A stretch of 16,269 bases of DNA from NCBI GenBank assembly GCA_946408145.1, contig CAMJQX010000012.1, forward strand, positions 1 through 16,269, read 5' to 3'. Positions 1-7,315 of the stretch are shown one piece after another. Within the stretch, counting starts at the first letter, position 1. Each line of letters begins with the position of its first letter. The DNA is from an uncultured Clostridia bacterium (GTDB lineage Bacteria; Bacillota_A; Clostridia; Oscillospirales; Oscillospiraceae). Made by a program: the position numbers and the translations under genes. The notes below the pieces were generated by a model. It had not been told where the DNA came from. It saw nothing but the letters and a program-made list of their open reading frames with translations, and made no database searches.

Positions 1-9
1 CAATTATAC

Positions 10-46
10 CTTGTCCCGCCGGGCGGGGTCGAGCCCCGCCCCTACG
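10..46. repeat. GC-rich palindromic repeat module (array A, module 1)
   Basis: An 8-bp perfect stem (GGGCGGGG at 21-28 with CCCCGCCC at 34-41) is followed by the recurring edge CCCCTACG. The stretch from CTTGTCCCGCCGG through GAGCCCCGCC to CTACG recurs with small indels at 13130-13163. No protein is encoded here. It behaves as an intergenic REP-like element. Confidence 0.75.
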
Positions 47-130
47 GCAAAAACGAACATCTTTCGCTTCTTTTGAAATGCTTCCTCTGTTTTGCAGCGC
101 GTCCTGTTTTGCGTGTCCAGAGGATGTCCC

Positions 131-161
131 GCTCGGGCCGACGCAGAGCATCGGCCCCTGC
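131..161. repeat. GC-rich palindromic repeat module (array A, module 2)
   Basis: GGGCCGA (135-141) pairs with TCGGCCC (151-157) across a 9-nt loop, and the module ends in the same CCCCTGCG edge as the neighbouring modules. The stem sequence differs from the others, but the outer edge (GGGC...GCCCCTRCG) is shared. I infer one family defined by its ends rather than by its arms. Confidence 0.6.
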
Positions 162-163
162 GT

Positions 164-265
164 GCACGATTGAAAGCAAGGCGGCGCTGTAGGGGCGCTT
201 CACGAAGCGCCCGCCGACGCGGTGCATAGGCCGATATTCGCGGGCCGTTCGTGAACGGCCCCTGC
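164..265. repeat. 102-bp double-hairpin repeat, copy A
   Basis: This block aligns without gaps to 13165-13266, with 9 mismatches in 102 positions by eye. It contains two stems: GGGCGCTTC/GAAGCGCCC (193-201 with 204-212) and GGGCCGTTC/GAACGGCCC (242-250 with 253-261). They are separated by a conserved spacer containing GTGCATAGGCCGATATT. The two stems face each other, with GTAGGGGC at the left edge and GCCCCTGC at the right edge. This explains the small open reading frames on the minus strand here, which are not genes. Confidence 0.85.
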
Positions 266-353
266 GAACGTGTCTCCGTCTCCTGAGCGCTATCTCCTAA
301 TAACTGAACTCTGAAAACTGAAAACGCAGACTCCGGCGCGCCACGTTTGCGCT
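266..353. other. Intergenic tail between repeat array A and the GH120 gene
   Basis: No gene is seen. The stretch carries a CTCCTGAGCGC/CTCCTAA-type pyrimidine-rich segment and then CTGAAAACTGAAAAC at 311-325, 29 nt from the GH120 stop codon. The same 15-mer occurs at 13397-13411, just beyond another minus-strand gene. No convincing intrinsic terminator for the xylan operon is visible, so the palindromes in array A may end or stabilise that transcript. Confidence 0.5.
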
Positions 354-2387
354 TTATTTCCGATACGGCAGTACGGCGAGGCGCAGCGTGCCGTCCGCCT
401 GGACGCTCTCCGGCTCGATGGGGCCGGGGAAGGCGCTGACGCCTCTGTGGCCGCCGAAGAAGTCCTCGTTGAAGAGGATGTCGGAGCCGTCGGGGTTTTC
501 AAAGCGCTGCTCCGGCTCGAAGGCGAGGCCGAGGTTTTCGGTGCAGAGCAGGCCGTCCCGGAAATCGCCGAGCAGAGCGTAGAGGTTCGTCTCCAGCACG
601 GGCACGCCGTCCTCCTCGGTCAGCCTGACGAAGGCCTTCTCCTTTTCGCAGGAGAGATAATGCTTCTCGTGTTTGCAGATCGTCGCGCCGTTGAAGTAGG
701 CGTTGCCGTCGACCCAGACGGGCAGGTGCGAGAAATGCCACCTGGCGAGCGCGCCCATGTCGGGCTCGGTCTCGTCCGGCTTGAAATTCGCGATCCAGTC
801 CTCGTAGGTCGGGAAGATGTCGAAGGGCGCGGTGCCCGCGACGCCGTAGTCGGGATGCTGCGGGGTCTTCCCGGGGTCCGCGATCGGGTGGTGCTGCACG
901 ATCAGGTTGTTATAGATCCTGTCGTCCCCGTGGAGGATGGTCATGAAGCCCGCGACCTCGGTGCGGTGGCGGATGTGATAGGGCGTGTAGCGCGGCTCGC
1001 GCTGGCCGTTGACGATGCTGTCCACGCCGGAGTTGATGAGGCCGAAGGAGCCGAGCATCAGGTTGTGCAGGCAGGCGATGCCCTCGCTCGGCATGACGAC
1101 GGAGTATTTGGAGAGCAGGATATTGTTGTCGATCAGGGTCGGGCCGTGCCCCACCTCGATGAAGACGTCCGCGTTGAACATGGCGCCGGGCGCCTGCTTA
1201 AGCCCCTCGGGGCGGTCGTTGTCGTGCATCAGGTTCTGGGAAATGCGCGCGCCCTGGGCCTGCCAGTCGCACCAGACGCCCATGATGCAGTGGTGGATGT
1301 GATTGCGGCGGATCGTGACGTCGATCGCCGCGTGGAGCTTGATGCCCGCCGTCTCCGCGCCGCCGAGCTGCTGGGAGTTGCAGATGTCGTGGATGTGGCA
1401 GTCCTCGATCGTGGAGAACACGCCGCCCATACGGCCGACGATGCCGGTCTGCTCGCAGTGGTGGATGTCGCAGCGGCGGATGATGTGATGGCCGATGTTC
1501 TCCTTCAGCCAGCCGTGGTACTGCCCGCGGCAGACGGCGTCGCGCTCCATCTGCGTGGGGCTCTTCACGTGCCGCGTGGTGAAATACATGTCGTTTTCCG
1601 GGTCGCGGTACTTGCCGAGGGAGATGCCGCAGCAGCGGCTGTTGGAGATCTCGCAGTCCTCGATGATCCAGCCCTTCGACCAGTGCGGGCCGATCATGCC
1701 GTCCTGATAAGCGGCGGGCGGCGCCCAGGTCGTGGCGGCCTTGGTGATCTCGAAGCCGCTGACGGTGATGTAGTTCACGCCGTTCTTGTCCGGCATGAAG
1801 CAGTTGCGGCGCACGCTGATCTCGACCTTCTCGCGGTTGGGGTCCTTCCCGCGGAAGTTTGCGAAGAAGACGGTCCTGCCGTCCTCCTGCCGGGAGAACC
1901 ACTTATAGCGGGATTCCTCGGCCTTGAAGGCGTAGGGGTCCGCCTCCCCGGCGAGGCACTCCTCAAGCGTAACGCTCTCGTACATCATGCGGTCGTTGAG
2001 AAAGACCGAGCCGGTGTGCCGGACCTTCGGGGCGAAGTACCAGTCGCCGTAGACAAAGGTCGTGTAGGGGTTGTAGTCGGCGAAGACGCCGTTGTCGACC
2101 GAGGCGGTCCAGACCTCCCCCTCGTAATGCTTCCAGCCGCTCAGGAGCTCCGCCCCCGTGATCACGGCGCCGCGCTTTTCCGCCGAGCGATATACGATCG
2201 GCGCGTCCTCCGTCCCGGCGTGGAACGGATTGACATACTCCCGGTAGACGCCGGGCAGCACCACGACCTCATCGCCGGGCAGGGCGATGCGCGCCGCGTC
2301 GCCGATGTGCCGGAAGGGGCGCTCTCTGCTGCCCGTTCCCTCCGCCGGCGCGTGGATATCCACATAATAGGTCTCTGCTTTTCTCAT
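354..2387 (-). CDS. GH120 beta-xylosidase (intracellular, right-handed beta-helix)
   Basis: This 677-aa protein should release xylose from the non-reducing end of xylo-oligosaccharides in the cytoplasm, since no signal peptide is present. The sequence closely follows the GH120 family, for example YITVSGFEITKAATTWAPP near residue 206 and IGPHWSKGWIIED near 232. From memory of the characterised Thermoanaerobacterium enzyme, the catalytic aspartate aligns with D374 (CDWQAQG) and the acid/base glutamate with E411 (FIEVGHGP). A further conserved glutamate aligns with E345 (ETAGIKLHAAIDV). The first 60 residues have the usual beta-helix entry (EGTGS..RPF..IGDAA...PGDEVVVLPGVYREYV). An insert of about 14 residues separates D374 from E411 compared with that enzyme. 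It is the last gene of the operon, 34 nt after GH67, with a GAGGGAAGG ribosome site. Beta-xylosidase is the family activity; side activity on other substrates is possible. Confidence 0.9.
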   Translation of the reverse strand: MRKAETYYVDIHAPAEGTGSRERPFRHIGDAARIALPGDEVVVLPGVYREYVNPFHAGTEDAPIVYRSAEKRGAVITGAELLSGWKHYEGEVWTASVDNGVFADYNPYTTFVYGDWYFAPKVRHTGSVFLNDRMMYESVTLEECLAGEADPYAFKAEESRYKWFSRQEDGRTVFFANFRGKDPNREKVEISVRRNCFMPDKNGVNYITVSGFEITKAATTWAPPAAYQDGMIGPHWSKGWIIEDCEISNSRCCGISLGKYRDPENDMYFTTRHVKSPTQMERDAVCRGQYHGWLKENIGHHIIRRCDIHHCEQTGIVGRMGGVFSTIEDCHIHDICNSQQLGGAETAGIKLHAAIDVTIRRNHIHHCIMGVWCDWQAQGARISQNLMHDNDRPEGLKQAPGAMFNADVFIEVGHGPTLIDNNILLSKYSVVMPSEGIACLHNLMLGSFGLINSGVDSIVNGQREPRYTPYHIRHRTEVAGFMTILHGDDRIYNNLIVQHHPIADPGKTPQHPDYGVAGTAPFDIFPTYEDWIANFKPDETEPDMGALARWHFSHLPVWVDGNAYFNGATICKHEKHYLSCEKEKAFVRLTEEDGVPVLETNLYALLGDFRDGLLCTENLGLAFEPEQRFENPDGSDILFNEDFFGGHRGVSAFPGPIEPESVQADGTLRLAVLPYRK

Positions 2388-2421
2388 TGGCCTTCCCTCA
2401 CTTTATCGAAATTGATCCTTT

Positions 2422-4308
2422 TCAGTCGTAGATCTTCCGCCCGTGCGCGTCCGGGACGCCGCTGAGCCGGTGGAAGAAGGTATTGGTCACGTCGCGCCAT
2501 TCGCGGGCGTTGAGGCGCTGCTTCTCCATGCGCCGGGTCACGATCTCACGGTCGCGTTCGGGCAGGTGCAGCGATGCCAGGGTCTCCTGCATGCGCAGGA
2601 CCTCCTCATAGCCCTCGAAGTGGTCGTCGTAGATGCGCTGGATCAGCGTTCTCCCGTCCCGCATCCGAAAGCTGTACGGCAGGCGGTGGAAAAACAGCAG
2701 GTATTCGTCCGGGCAGGCGACGGGATCCTCGTATCGCGCGGCGAGCTCCGGCGGGTACTGCAGCAGAAAGCCCGTCCCCGCCGCCGTCCGGTCGACGCCC
2801 ACCCGCTCCCGGTCCGCCCGGTTGTAGGTGCCCCAGACCATGAATTCATAGCCCCAGGGGCTGGGACCGTAATGTCCCTCCGGGCTCAGCATCCAGCAGA
2901 GGCCCAGAGGCGCGGTGTATTTTTCGTAGGTGCGTCCGCTCCGCAGGAGGAGAGGCGTCAGGACCTCCTCGTCCTCCGCATAGCCGCTCAGGCGCAGCCA
3001 GCGGCGGATCAGCGCCTCCGGCTCCTGCTCCGGGTCCCAGGCGAAGCGGCCGAGCGCGTAGAGGTTCAGCGCGGCGAAGGGGTGGCCCGTCCAGCAGTCG
3101 TCCCGGCCGAGATTGCTGACGCCCGCGACCGCGCGGACGCCGCCCCGGCCCAGCTGGTCGAAGAGTTCGCGCCACATCGGCGGCATCGCGAAGAGGTCGA
3201 TCTGCTGGCCGGTGTACTCCTGCGCCGGCTGCAGCTCGATCGCCAGATGCGTCCTCCGCATACCGAGCAGCAGCGGGGAGATCGGCTCGCGCACCTGAAA
3301 ATCATAGGGGCCGTACTTCACCTGCAGGATCACATTGTCCGCAAACTGTCCGTCCAGCGGGGCGTAGAGATCGTAGGCCGCGCAGGGGCGGTCCGTCTTG
3401 CTGTCGCGCCAGTCCTGCATGCAGTTGTATACGAAGGCGCGCCAGACCAGCACGCCTCCGTGGGGGGCGAGCGCGGCGGCCAGCATGTTGGCGCCCTCGG
3501 CGTGGCTCCGGCCGTAGGTGTTGGGGCCGGGCCGATGCTCGCTGTCGGCCTTGACCAGAAAGCCCGCAAAGTCCGGGATCGCCTCATAGATCCGCGCGGC
3601 GCAGCGTTCCCACCAGCGGCGGACGCCGTCATCGAGCGGATCCGCCGTCGGCAGCGGTTCTCCCTCCCAGCCGCCGTCGGGATCGCCCAGAAACATCGGC
3701 GCGGCAAAGTCGATCGACAGCATCAGGCGTACGCCGAAGGGGCGCAGGAGCCGCGCGAACGCGGCGGTCTCCGGCAGCAGGGGCCCGATCAGCGTGCGGG
3801 CCGTGGGGTCCACGTTCACGTTGTTGATGCACAGGACGTTGATGCCCGCGCTCGCGAGCATCCGAGCGAGCTGGCGGATGCGCTCCGGCTCATAGCGGAA
3901 GGCGCCGCCCTCGAACCAGAGGGAGCGGCCCGAATAGCCGCGCTCGACGCTGCCGTCCGTATTGTCCCAGGAGTCGAGCATGCGCAGCGCGCAGGCGGGG
4001 CGCTGTACGCCCGCCGGAAAAGCGCTGCCGCAGACCAGGTCGAAGATCGCCTCATAGGTCCCGTACAGGAGCCCCTGTTCCCCGCCGCGGATCACGAGCG
4101 TGTCCGGGTCTGGCCGCTCGATCCGATAGCCCTCTCCGAGCTCCTTTTCGCAGACAAATCGGAAGCGCGGCGCGCCGCCGCAGCTCTCCGTGTAGCTCTC
4201 CGCCTCGAAGGCGGCGAGCTCCGCGGGGCTCGACAGCTCCGCGGGCACGGGCCGCGGCAGGGCGGCAAGCCACGCGGGATAGTCTCTCCATGTCGTCTCT
4301 CTGTTCAT
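2422..4308 (-). CDS. aguA: GH67 alpha-glucuronidase
   Basis: This 628-aa cytoplasmic enzyme should remove (4-O-methyl)glucuronic acid from the terminal xylose of short aldouronic acids. Family hallmarks are clear: LDSWDNTDGSVERGYSGRS (111-129), FLVKADSEHRPGP with the general acid E257, GPYDFQVREPISPL with D336, and ELQPAQEYTGQQ with E364. The spacing of these three acids (79 and 28 residues) matches the catalytic set of well-studied GH67 enzymes as I recall them. No signal peptide is present, and the protein is somewhat shorter than many family members (about 680-700 aa). Its ATG overlaps the stop of the MBL hydrolase gene in an ATGA junction, so translation is probably coupled. GH120 follows downstream. 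GH67 enzymes act only on small oligomers, which fits import before cleavage. Confidence 0.95.
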   Translation of the reverse strand: MNRETTWRDYPAWLAALPRPVPAELSSPAELAAFEAESYTESCGGAPRFRFVCEKELGEGYRIERPDPDTLVIRGGEQGLLYGTYEAIFDLVCGSAFPAGVQRPACALRMLDSWDNTDGSVERGYSGRSLWFEGGAFRYEPERIRQLARMLASAGINVLCINNVNVDPTARTLIGPLLPETAAFARLLRPFGVRLMLSIDFAAPMFLGDPDGGWEGEPLPTADPLDDGVRRWWERCAARIYEAIPDFAGFLVKADSEHRPGPNTYGRSHAEGANMLAAALAPHGGVLVWRAFVYNCMQDWRDSKTDRPCAAYDLYAPLDGQFADNVILQVKYGPYDFQVREPISPLLLGMRRTHLAIELQPAQEYTGQQIDLFAMPPMWRELFDQLGRGGVRAVAGVSNLGRDDCWTGHPFAALNLYALGRFAWDPEQEPEALIRRWLRLSGYAEDEEVLTPLLLRSGRTYEKYTAPLGLCWMLSPEGHYGPSPWGYEFMVWGTYNRADRERVGVDRTAAGTGFLLQYPPELAARYEDPVACPDEYLLFFHRLPYSFRMRDGRTLIQRIYDDHFEGYEEVLRMQETLASLHLPERDREIVTRRMEKQRLNAREWRDVTNTFFHRLSGVPDAHGRKIYD

Positions 4309-5099
4309 ATCTCCTCATTTCCGGCGAGTTTCGCCGCGTCGAATACCAGACACTGGCCCGGCGCGGGCTCCGCCACCAGCGTGCGGATCCCCAGCCAGGC
4401 GCCGGTGTCCACCGGCTTTGCCGCGAGCAGCGCCGCGTCCGTCAGGCCCGTAAGGAAGCTCTCGAGCATGTCCCTGTCATAGAGCTCCGTCCGATGCGGA
4501 CAGAGCACGCGGCGGAAGGGCAGTGCCAGCAGCTCAAGCATGTTCCGGCGGTAGTCCCTCGCGGGCAGGGCCTCCGGGAAGAAGAGCCAGGTGCAGGGGT
4601 TCCAGTCGTCCCCGGTCAGCAGCAGCTCGCGCTCCGGCACATAGAACACGGCGGAGCCGGGCGTATGCCCCGGGCAGCGCATGACCCGCGCCGAGAGCCC
4701 GCCGAGCTCGACCGTCCCCTCCCGCAGGCTTTTCAGCGGCGGCAGCGGGCGGGTGAGATAGTCTTCGCTCGCCGCGATCCCCCGCCGAACGGCCTCGTCC
4801 AGCGCCCGCCGTCTCCAGAACAGGCCCGCGTGCTCCCGCGCGAGCGGGAAGTCCTCGTCGAAGATCTCCGCCTCCGGGAACCAGCAGGCGCCGAGCGCGT
4901 GGTCGTAGTGGCCGTGGCTCAGCAGAAGACGGATCGGCCTGTCCGTCAGCGACGCGGCAAAGGCCGCCGCGTCCTCGAGACCGAAGCCGGCGTCAATGAG
5001 CAGGGCCTCCCGGCTGCCGCGCAGCAGGGTCATGCACACGCCGAGCGCGTCCTCGATATGAAAAACGTCGGGCAGGACCTCCCGGCAGAGAAAGCTCAT
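4305..5099 (-). CDS. MBL-fold metallo-hydrolase of unknown substrate
   Basis: This 264-aa cytoplasmic protein of the metallo-beta-lactamase fold has the full metal-binding set: H62-G-H64-Y-D66-H67, H145 in CPGHTPGS, D164 in TGDD and H202 in CPHRTE. It therefore should bind two metal ions and hydrolyse an ester, thioester, lactone or similar bond. I chose the ATG at 5099, preceded by GAGGGAAACACC, over the longer frame starting at 5165. That longer frame would read into a palindromic repeat. The gene lies between the esterase and GH67 and ends inside the GH67 start codon, so it is produced with them. A lactonase or esterase acting on a xylan side-group product is possible, as is a general glyoxalase II-like role. 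The sequence does not decide. Confidence 0.85.
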   Translation of the reverse strand: MSFLCREVLPDVFHIEDALGVCMTLLRGSREALLIDAGFGLEDAAAFAASLTDRPIRLLLSHGHYDHALGACWFPEAEIFDEDFPLAREHAGLFWRRRALDEAVRRGIAASEDYLTRPLPPLKSLREGTVELGGLSARVMRCPGHTPGSAVFYVPERELLLTGDDWNPCTWLFFPEALPARDYRRNMLELLALPFRRVLCPHRTELYDRDMLESFLTGLTDAALLAAKPVDTGAWLGIRTLVAEPAPGQCLVFDAAKLAGNEEI

Positions 5100-5140
5100 G
5101 GTGTTTCCCTCATCGAAAAAGGGAGCGCTGCAAAATGCGT

Positions 5141-5247
5141 CTGTCATTGCGCGGCCAGTGCGCACACTGGCCGCGGCAATCCGTCATCCCTCGTTAAAGA
5201 TACGGATTCCCGAACCAGTGACGTCGGTCACTGGTTCGGAATGACAG
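5141..5247. repeat. 107-bp palindromic element with terminal inverted repeats
   Basis: The ends are CTGTCATT (5141-5148) and AATGACAG (5240-5247), exact inverted copies. Inside are two hairpins: 5146-5180 (GCGGCCAGTG/CACTGGCCGC, loop CGCA) and 5206-5242 (CGAACCAGTGAC/GTCACTGGTTCG, loop GTCG). Each carries a single-base bulge at the equivalent place near its outer end, and both share the core CCAGTG...CACTGG. The element fills the gap between the esterase stop and the MBL hydrolase ribosome site. It resembles a small non-autonomous mobile or REP-like element, and could also form a large mRNA structure within the operon. Confidence 0.8.
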
Positions 5248-5285
5248 GGTTTCGCATTTCGCAACGCGTCCTTCCAGGTACTTTT

Positions 5286-6371
5286 TTACTTGAACAGCAG
5301 CGGCAGGAAGTCGTGCAGGCATCTGCGCCACACGCCCCAGTCGTGCCCGCCGGGGAAGGTCTTGCGGATCATGGAGACCTGCTTTTCCGCAAGGAAGACG
5401 TCGTCCTTCTCAAAGCTGTCGAAGAACTTATCCTCCGTGCCCATCGCGCGGTAGAAGACGCGGAAGCTCTCACGGAAGCGTTCGGGATCGTCCAGCATGG
5501 CCAGGCGATCGCTCGGCTCCTCACCCCAGGGCGCGCGCAGGAAGCCGCTGAAGAGGCCGGCATAGCCGAAGAGCTCCGGATGCGCGAAGGTGACGAGGCT
5601 GGTCTGGTAGCTGCCCATGCTCAGTCCCGCCATCGCGCGGCTCCACTTGTCCGTCTTCACCGGGTATTTTGCCTCGATGAAGGGGATCAGGTCGGCCACG
5701 AGCAGCTCCGTAAACAGGGCGCGCTGGATCAGCTGTTTCTCATCCACGCCCTCGACACGGACCATGCCGTTGCCCATGACGATGATGCACTCCTCCATGC
5801 GGCCCTCGAACAGCAGGCGGTCGGCGATCCGGCCGGCGTGGCCCTGATAGATCCAGCCGGTCTCGTTCTCACCGTAGCCGTGCTGCAGGTACAGCACCGG
5901 GTACTGCTTCCGCCAGTCAAAGGCGGGCGGCAGGTACACGAGGCAAATCTCGTGCTTGCCGGTGACGGAGGAGGGGAAATACTGTCTCGTGACGCTCCCG
6001 TGCGGGATGTCATCGAGTCTGTCCCAGTCCTCGCCCGGGACCGGAACGTCGAAGAAGTTCATCGGCCGGCAGCAGCCGTAGCCGATCGGGAAGGCGTGGC
6101 TGAGCACGTCCGCCCCGTCGATCTTCAGGAAAAAGTAAAGAAAGCCCGTGCCCATGTCGAGCGTGCCTTCCCACATTTCCCCGGAGGCGCGCTCCAGCGG
6201 AAATTCCGTGCCGAAGCGGTCGAGCACGACGCGGGAGGCGTTCGGCGCCTTGACGCGGACGAAGACCTTCCCGTCCGGCAGGAGCTCATAGCCCGTATCG
6301 CCGTCCCGGTCCGGCTCCCCGAAATAGGGGTCGAAGGACAGCGCGGTATCGAGCGGCCATTGTCTTTTCAT
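5286..6371 (-). CDS. CE1-like (esterase D family) carbohydrate esterase
   Basis: This alpha/beta-hydrolase esterase of 361 aa is likely to remove acetyl or feruloyl groups from imported xylo-oligosaccharides. Numbering is from the ATG at 6371. The nucleophile is S251 in GLSMG, the histidine is H343 in GGHDWGVW, and D314 in the MGTEDKFF stretch is the probable acid. LYLQHGYGENETGW (about 161-174) is the usual strand and oxyanion region. The first ~110 residues look like an immunoglobulin-like E-set/CBM48-type domain (KVFVRVKAPNASRVVL...), common in two-domain enzymes of this type. No signal peptide is present. The frame also opens with a GTG at 6380, but GAGGTGAAGCAG before the ATG makes 6371 the better start. 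It follows the second permease by 25 nt. Acetyl and feruloyl specificity cannot be told apart here. Confidence 0.85.
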   Translation of the reverse strand: MKRQWPLDTALSFDPYFGEPDRDGDTGYELLPDGKVFVRVKAPNASRVVLDRFGTEFPLERASGEMWEGTLDMGTGFLYFFLKIDGADVLSHAFPIGYGCCRPMNFFDVPVPGEDWDRLDDIPHGSVTRQYFPSSVTGKHEICLVYLPPAFDWRKQYPVLYLQHGYGENETGWIYQGHAGRIADRLLFEGRMEECIIVMGNGMVRVEGVDEKQLIQRALFTELLVADLIPFIEAKYPVKTDKWSRAMAGLSMGSYQTSLVTFAHPELFGYAGLFSGFLRAPWGEEPSDRLAMLDDPERFRESFRVFYRAMGTEDKFFDSFEKDDVFLAEKQVSMIRKTFPGGHDWGVWRRCLHDFLPLLFK

Positions 6372-6396
6372 CTGCTTCACCTCAATCGGAGCAGGA

Positions 6397-7302
6397 TCAT
6401 TCCTTGACGCTGCCGAGCGCGATGCCGGTAACGAAGTATTTCTGCAGGAAGGGGTAGACGATGATGATCGGGACCGCGGCGATGACCGTGATCGCGCAGC
6501 GGATCGTGATCGGCGTGGTCAGGCCGAGCGTCGAGATCGCCTCCGCGGTCGTCTTGGCGGCGTTGGCGCTCTGCTGCGTGGTCGCGAGCTTCATCTTCAG
6601 GATGTACTGCAGGGAGTACAGATCCTTTTTCTGGCCGTTGTACAGATAGGTGTCGAACCAGCTGTTCCAGCTGCCGACCGCGACGAACAGGGCCACCGTG
6701 GCAAGCACCGGCTTGCACAGGGGGAAGATGATCTGCCAGAAGATGCGGAAGTCCCCCGCGCCGTCGATCCTGGCCGATTCGATCAGCGCGTCCGGCAGGT
6801 TGGAGATATAGGTCCGGATGACGATCATGTTGAAGCAGGAGAACATCGAGGGGATGATATAGACCAGATAGGTGTTGCGCAGGTTCAGCGTTTTGGAAAT
6901 CAGCAGGTAGTTCGGGATCAGGCCGGCGTTTACATACATGGTCAGGACCATGATGACCGTGAAGAGCTTGCGGAACACGAACTCCTTGCGGGAGAGCGCG
7001 TAGGCCAGCATGCTCGTCCAGAAGAGGTTCAGGAGGGTGATGAGCACGGTCTTCGAGGCGGAGATCCAGGCGGCCATGAAAACGGACTTGTCCGACAGGA
7101 TGCTCTTGTAGCTCTCCAGGCTGAACTTCCTCGGCCAAAGGCCGATGTTGCCGCGCAGGGCGTCGATGCCGTCGTTGAAGGAATAGGCGACGGTGTTGAT
7201 GACCGGGTAGAGGGTAATGAACATCAGCAGGATCAGGAAGATCGTATTGACCAGCGGGAACAGCCAGTCCTGCTTGATTCTTCTTTCTTTGATCGGATTC
7301 AT
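6397..7302 (-). CDS. Carbohydrate ABC transporter permease (LplC/CUT1 type)
   Basis: This 301-aa integral membrane subunit belongs to the MalG/LplC side of a CUT1 sugar importer. The first transmembrane segment is at about 14-36. The permease loop that docks the ATPase is ESARIDGAGDFRIF...FP (175-194). The protein ends in the characteristic GIALGSVKE. Its ribosome site (GGAGGGG) overlaps the stop codon of the preceding permease gene, indicating tight coupling. No ATPase gene lies in the operon. In related Gram-positive systems one shared MsmX-like ATPase serves many such transporters, so I expect it elsewhere in the genome. The cargo is inferred from the neighbours to be (aldouronic) xylo-oligosaccharides. 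Confidence 0.93.
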   Translation of the reverse strand: MNPIKERRIKQDWLFPLVNTIFLILLMFITLYPVINTVAYSFNDGIDALRGNIGLWPRKFSLESYKSILSDKSVFMAAWISASKTVLITLLNLFWTSMLAYALSRKEFVFRKLFTVIMVLTMYVNAGLIPNYLLISKTLNLRNTYLVYIIPSMFSCFNMIVIRTYISNLPDALIESARIDGAGDFRIFWQIIFPLCKPVLATVALFVAVGSWNSWFDTYLYNGQKKDLYSLQYILKMKLATTQQSANAAKTTAEAISTLGLTTPITIRCAITVIAAVPIIIVYPFLQKYFVTGIALGSVKE

Positions 7303-7315
7303 CTTCTTCCCCTCC

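Noticed and set aside
42..227. Two minus-strand small proteins (42-227 and 12950-13228) that share a start like MHR-GGRFVKRPY
   Set aside because: The shared peptide is simply the translation of the 102-bp palindromic repeat. There is no ribosome site, and the similarity ends at the repeat boundary.
10..265. Array of repeats as a possible CRISPR
   Set aside because: Modules are palindromic with variable arms and irregular spacing, and there are no identical direct repeats with uniform unique spacers and no cas genes.
5141..5247. Palindromic element as an intrinsic terminator
   Set aside because: Neither hairpin is followed by a T-tract on the minus strand, and genes continue in the same direction immediately after it, so termination is not the simplest reading.
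447..6407. Very long plus-strand open frames (447-2465, 2443-4482, 4290-6407) opposite the xylan enzymes
   Set aside because: They are antisense to well-recognised GH120, GH67, MBL and esterase genes, and their translations are low-complexity strings rich in A, V, R and D. They arise because G/C-biased third positions remove stops from the opposite strand.
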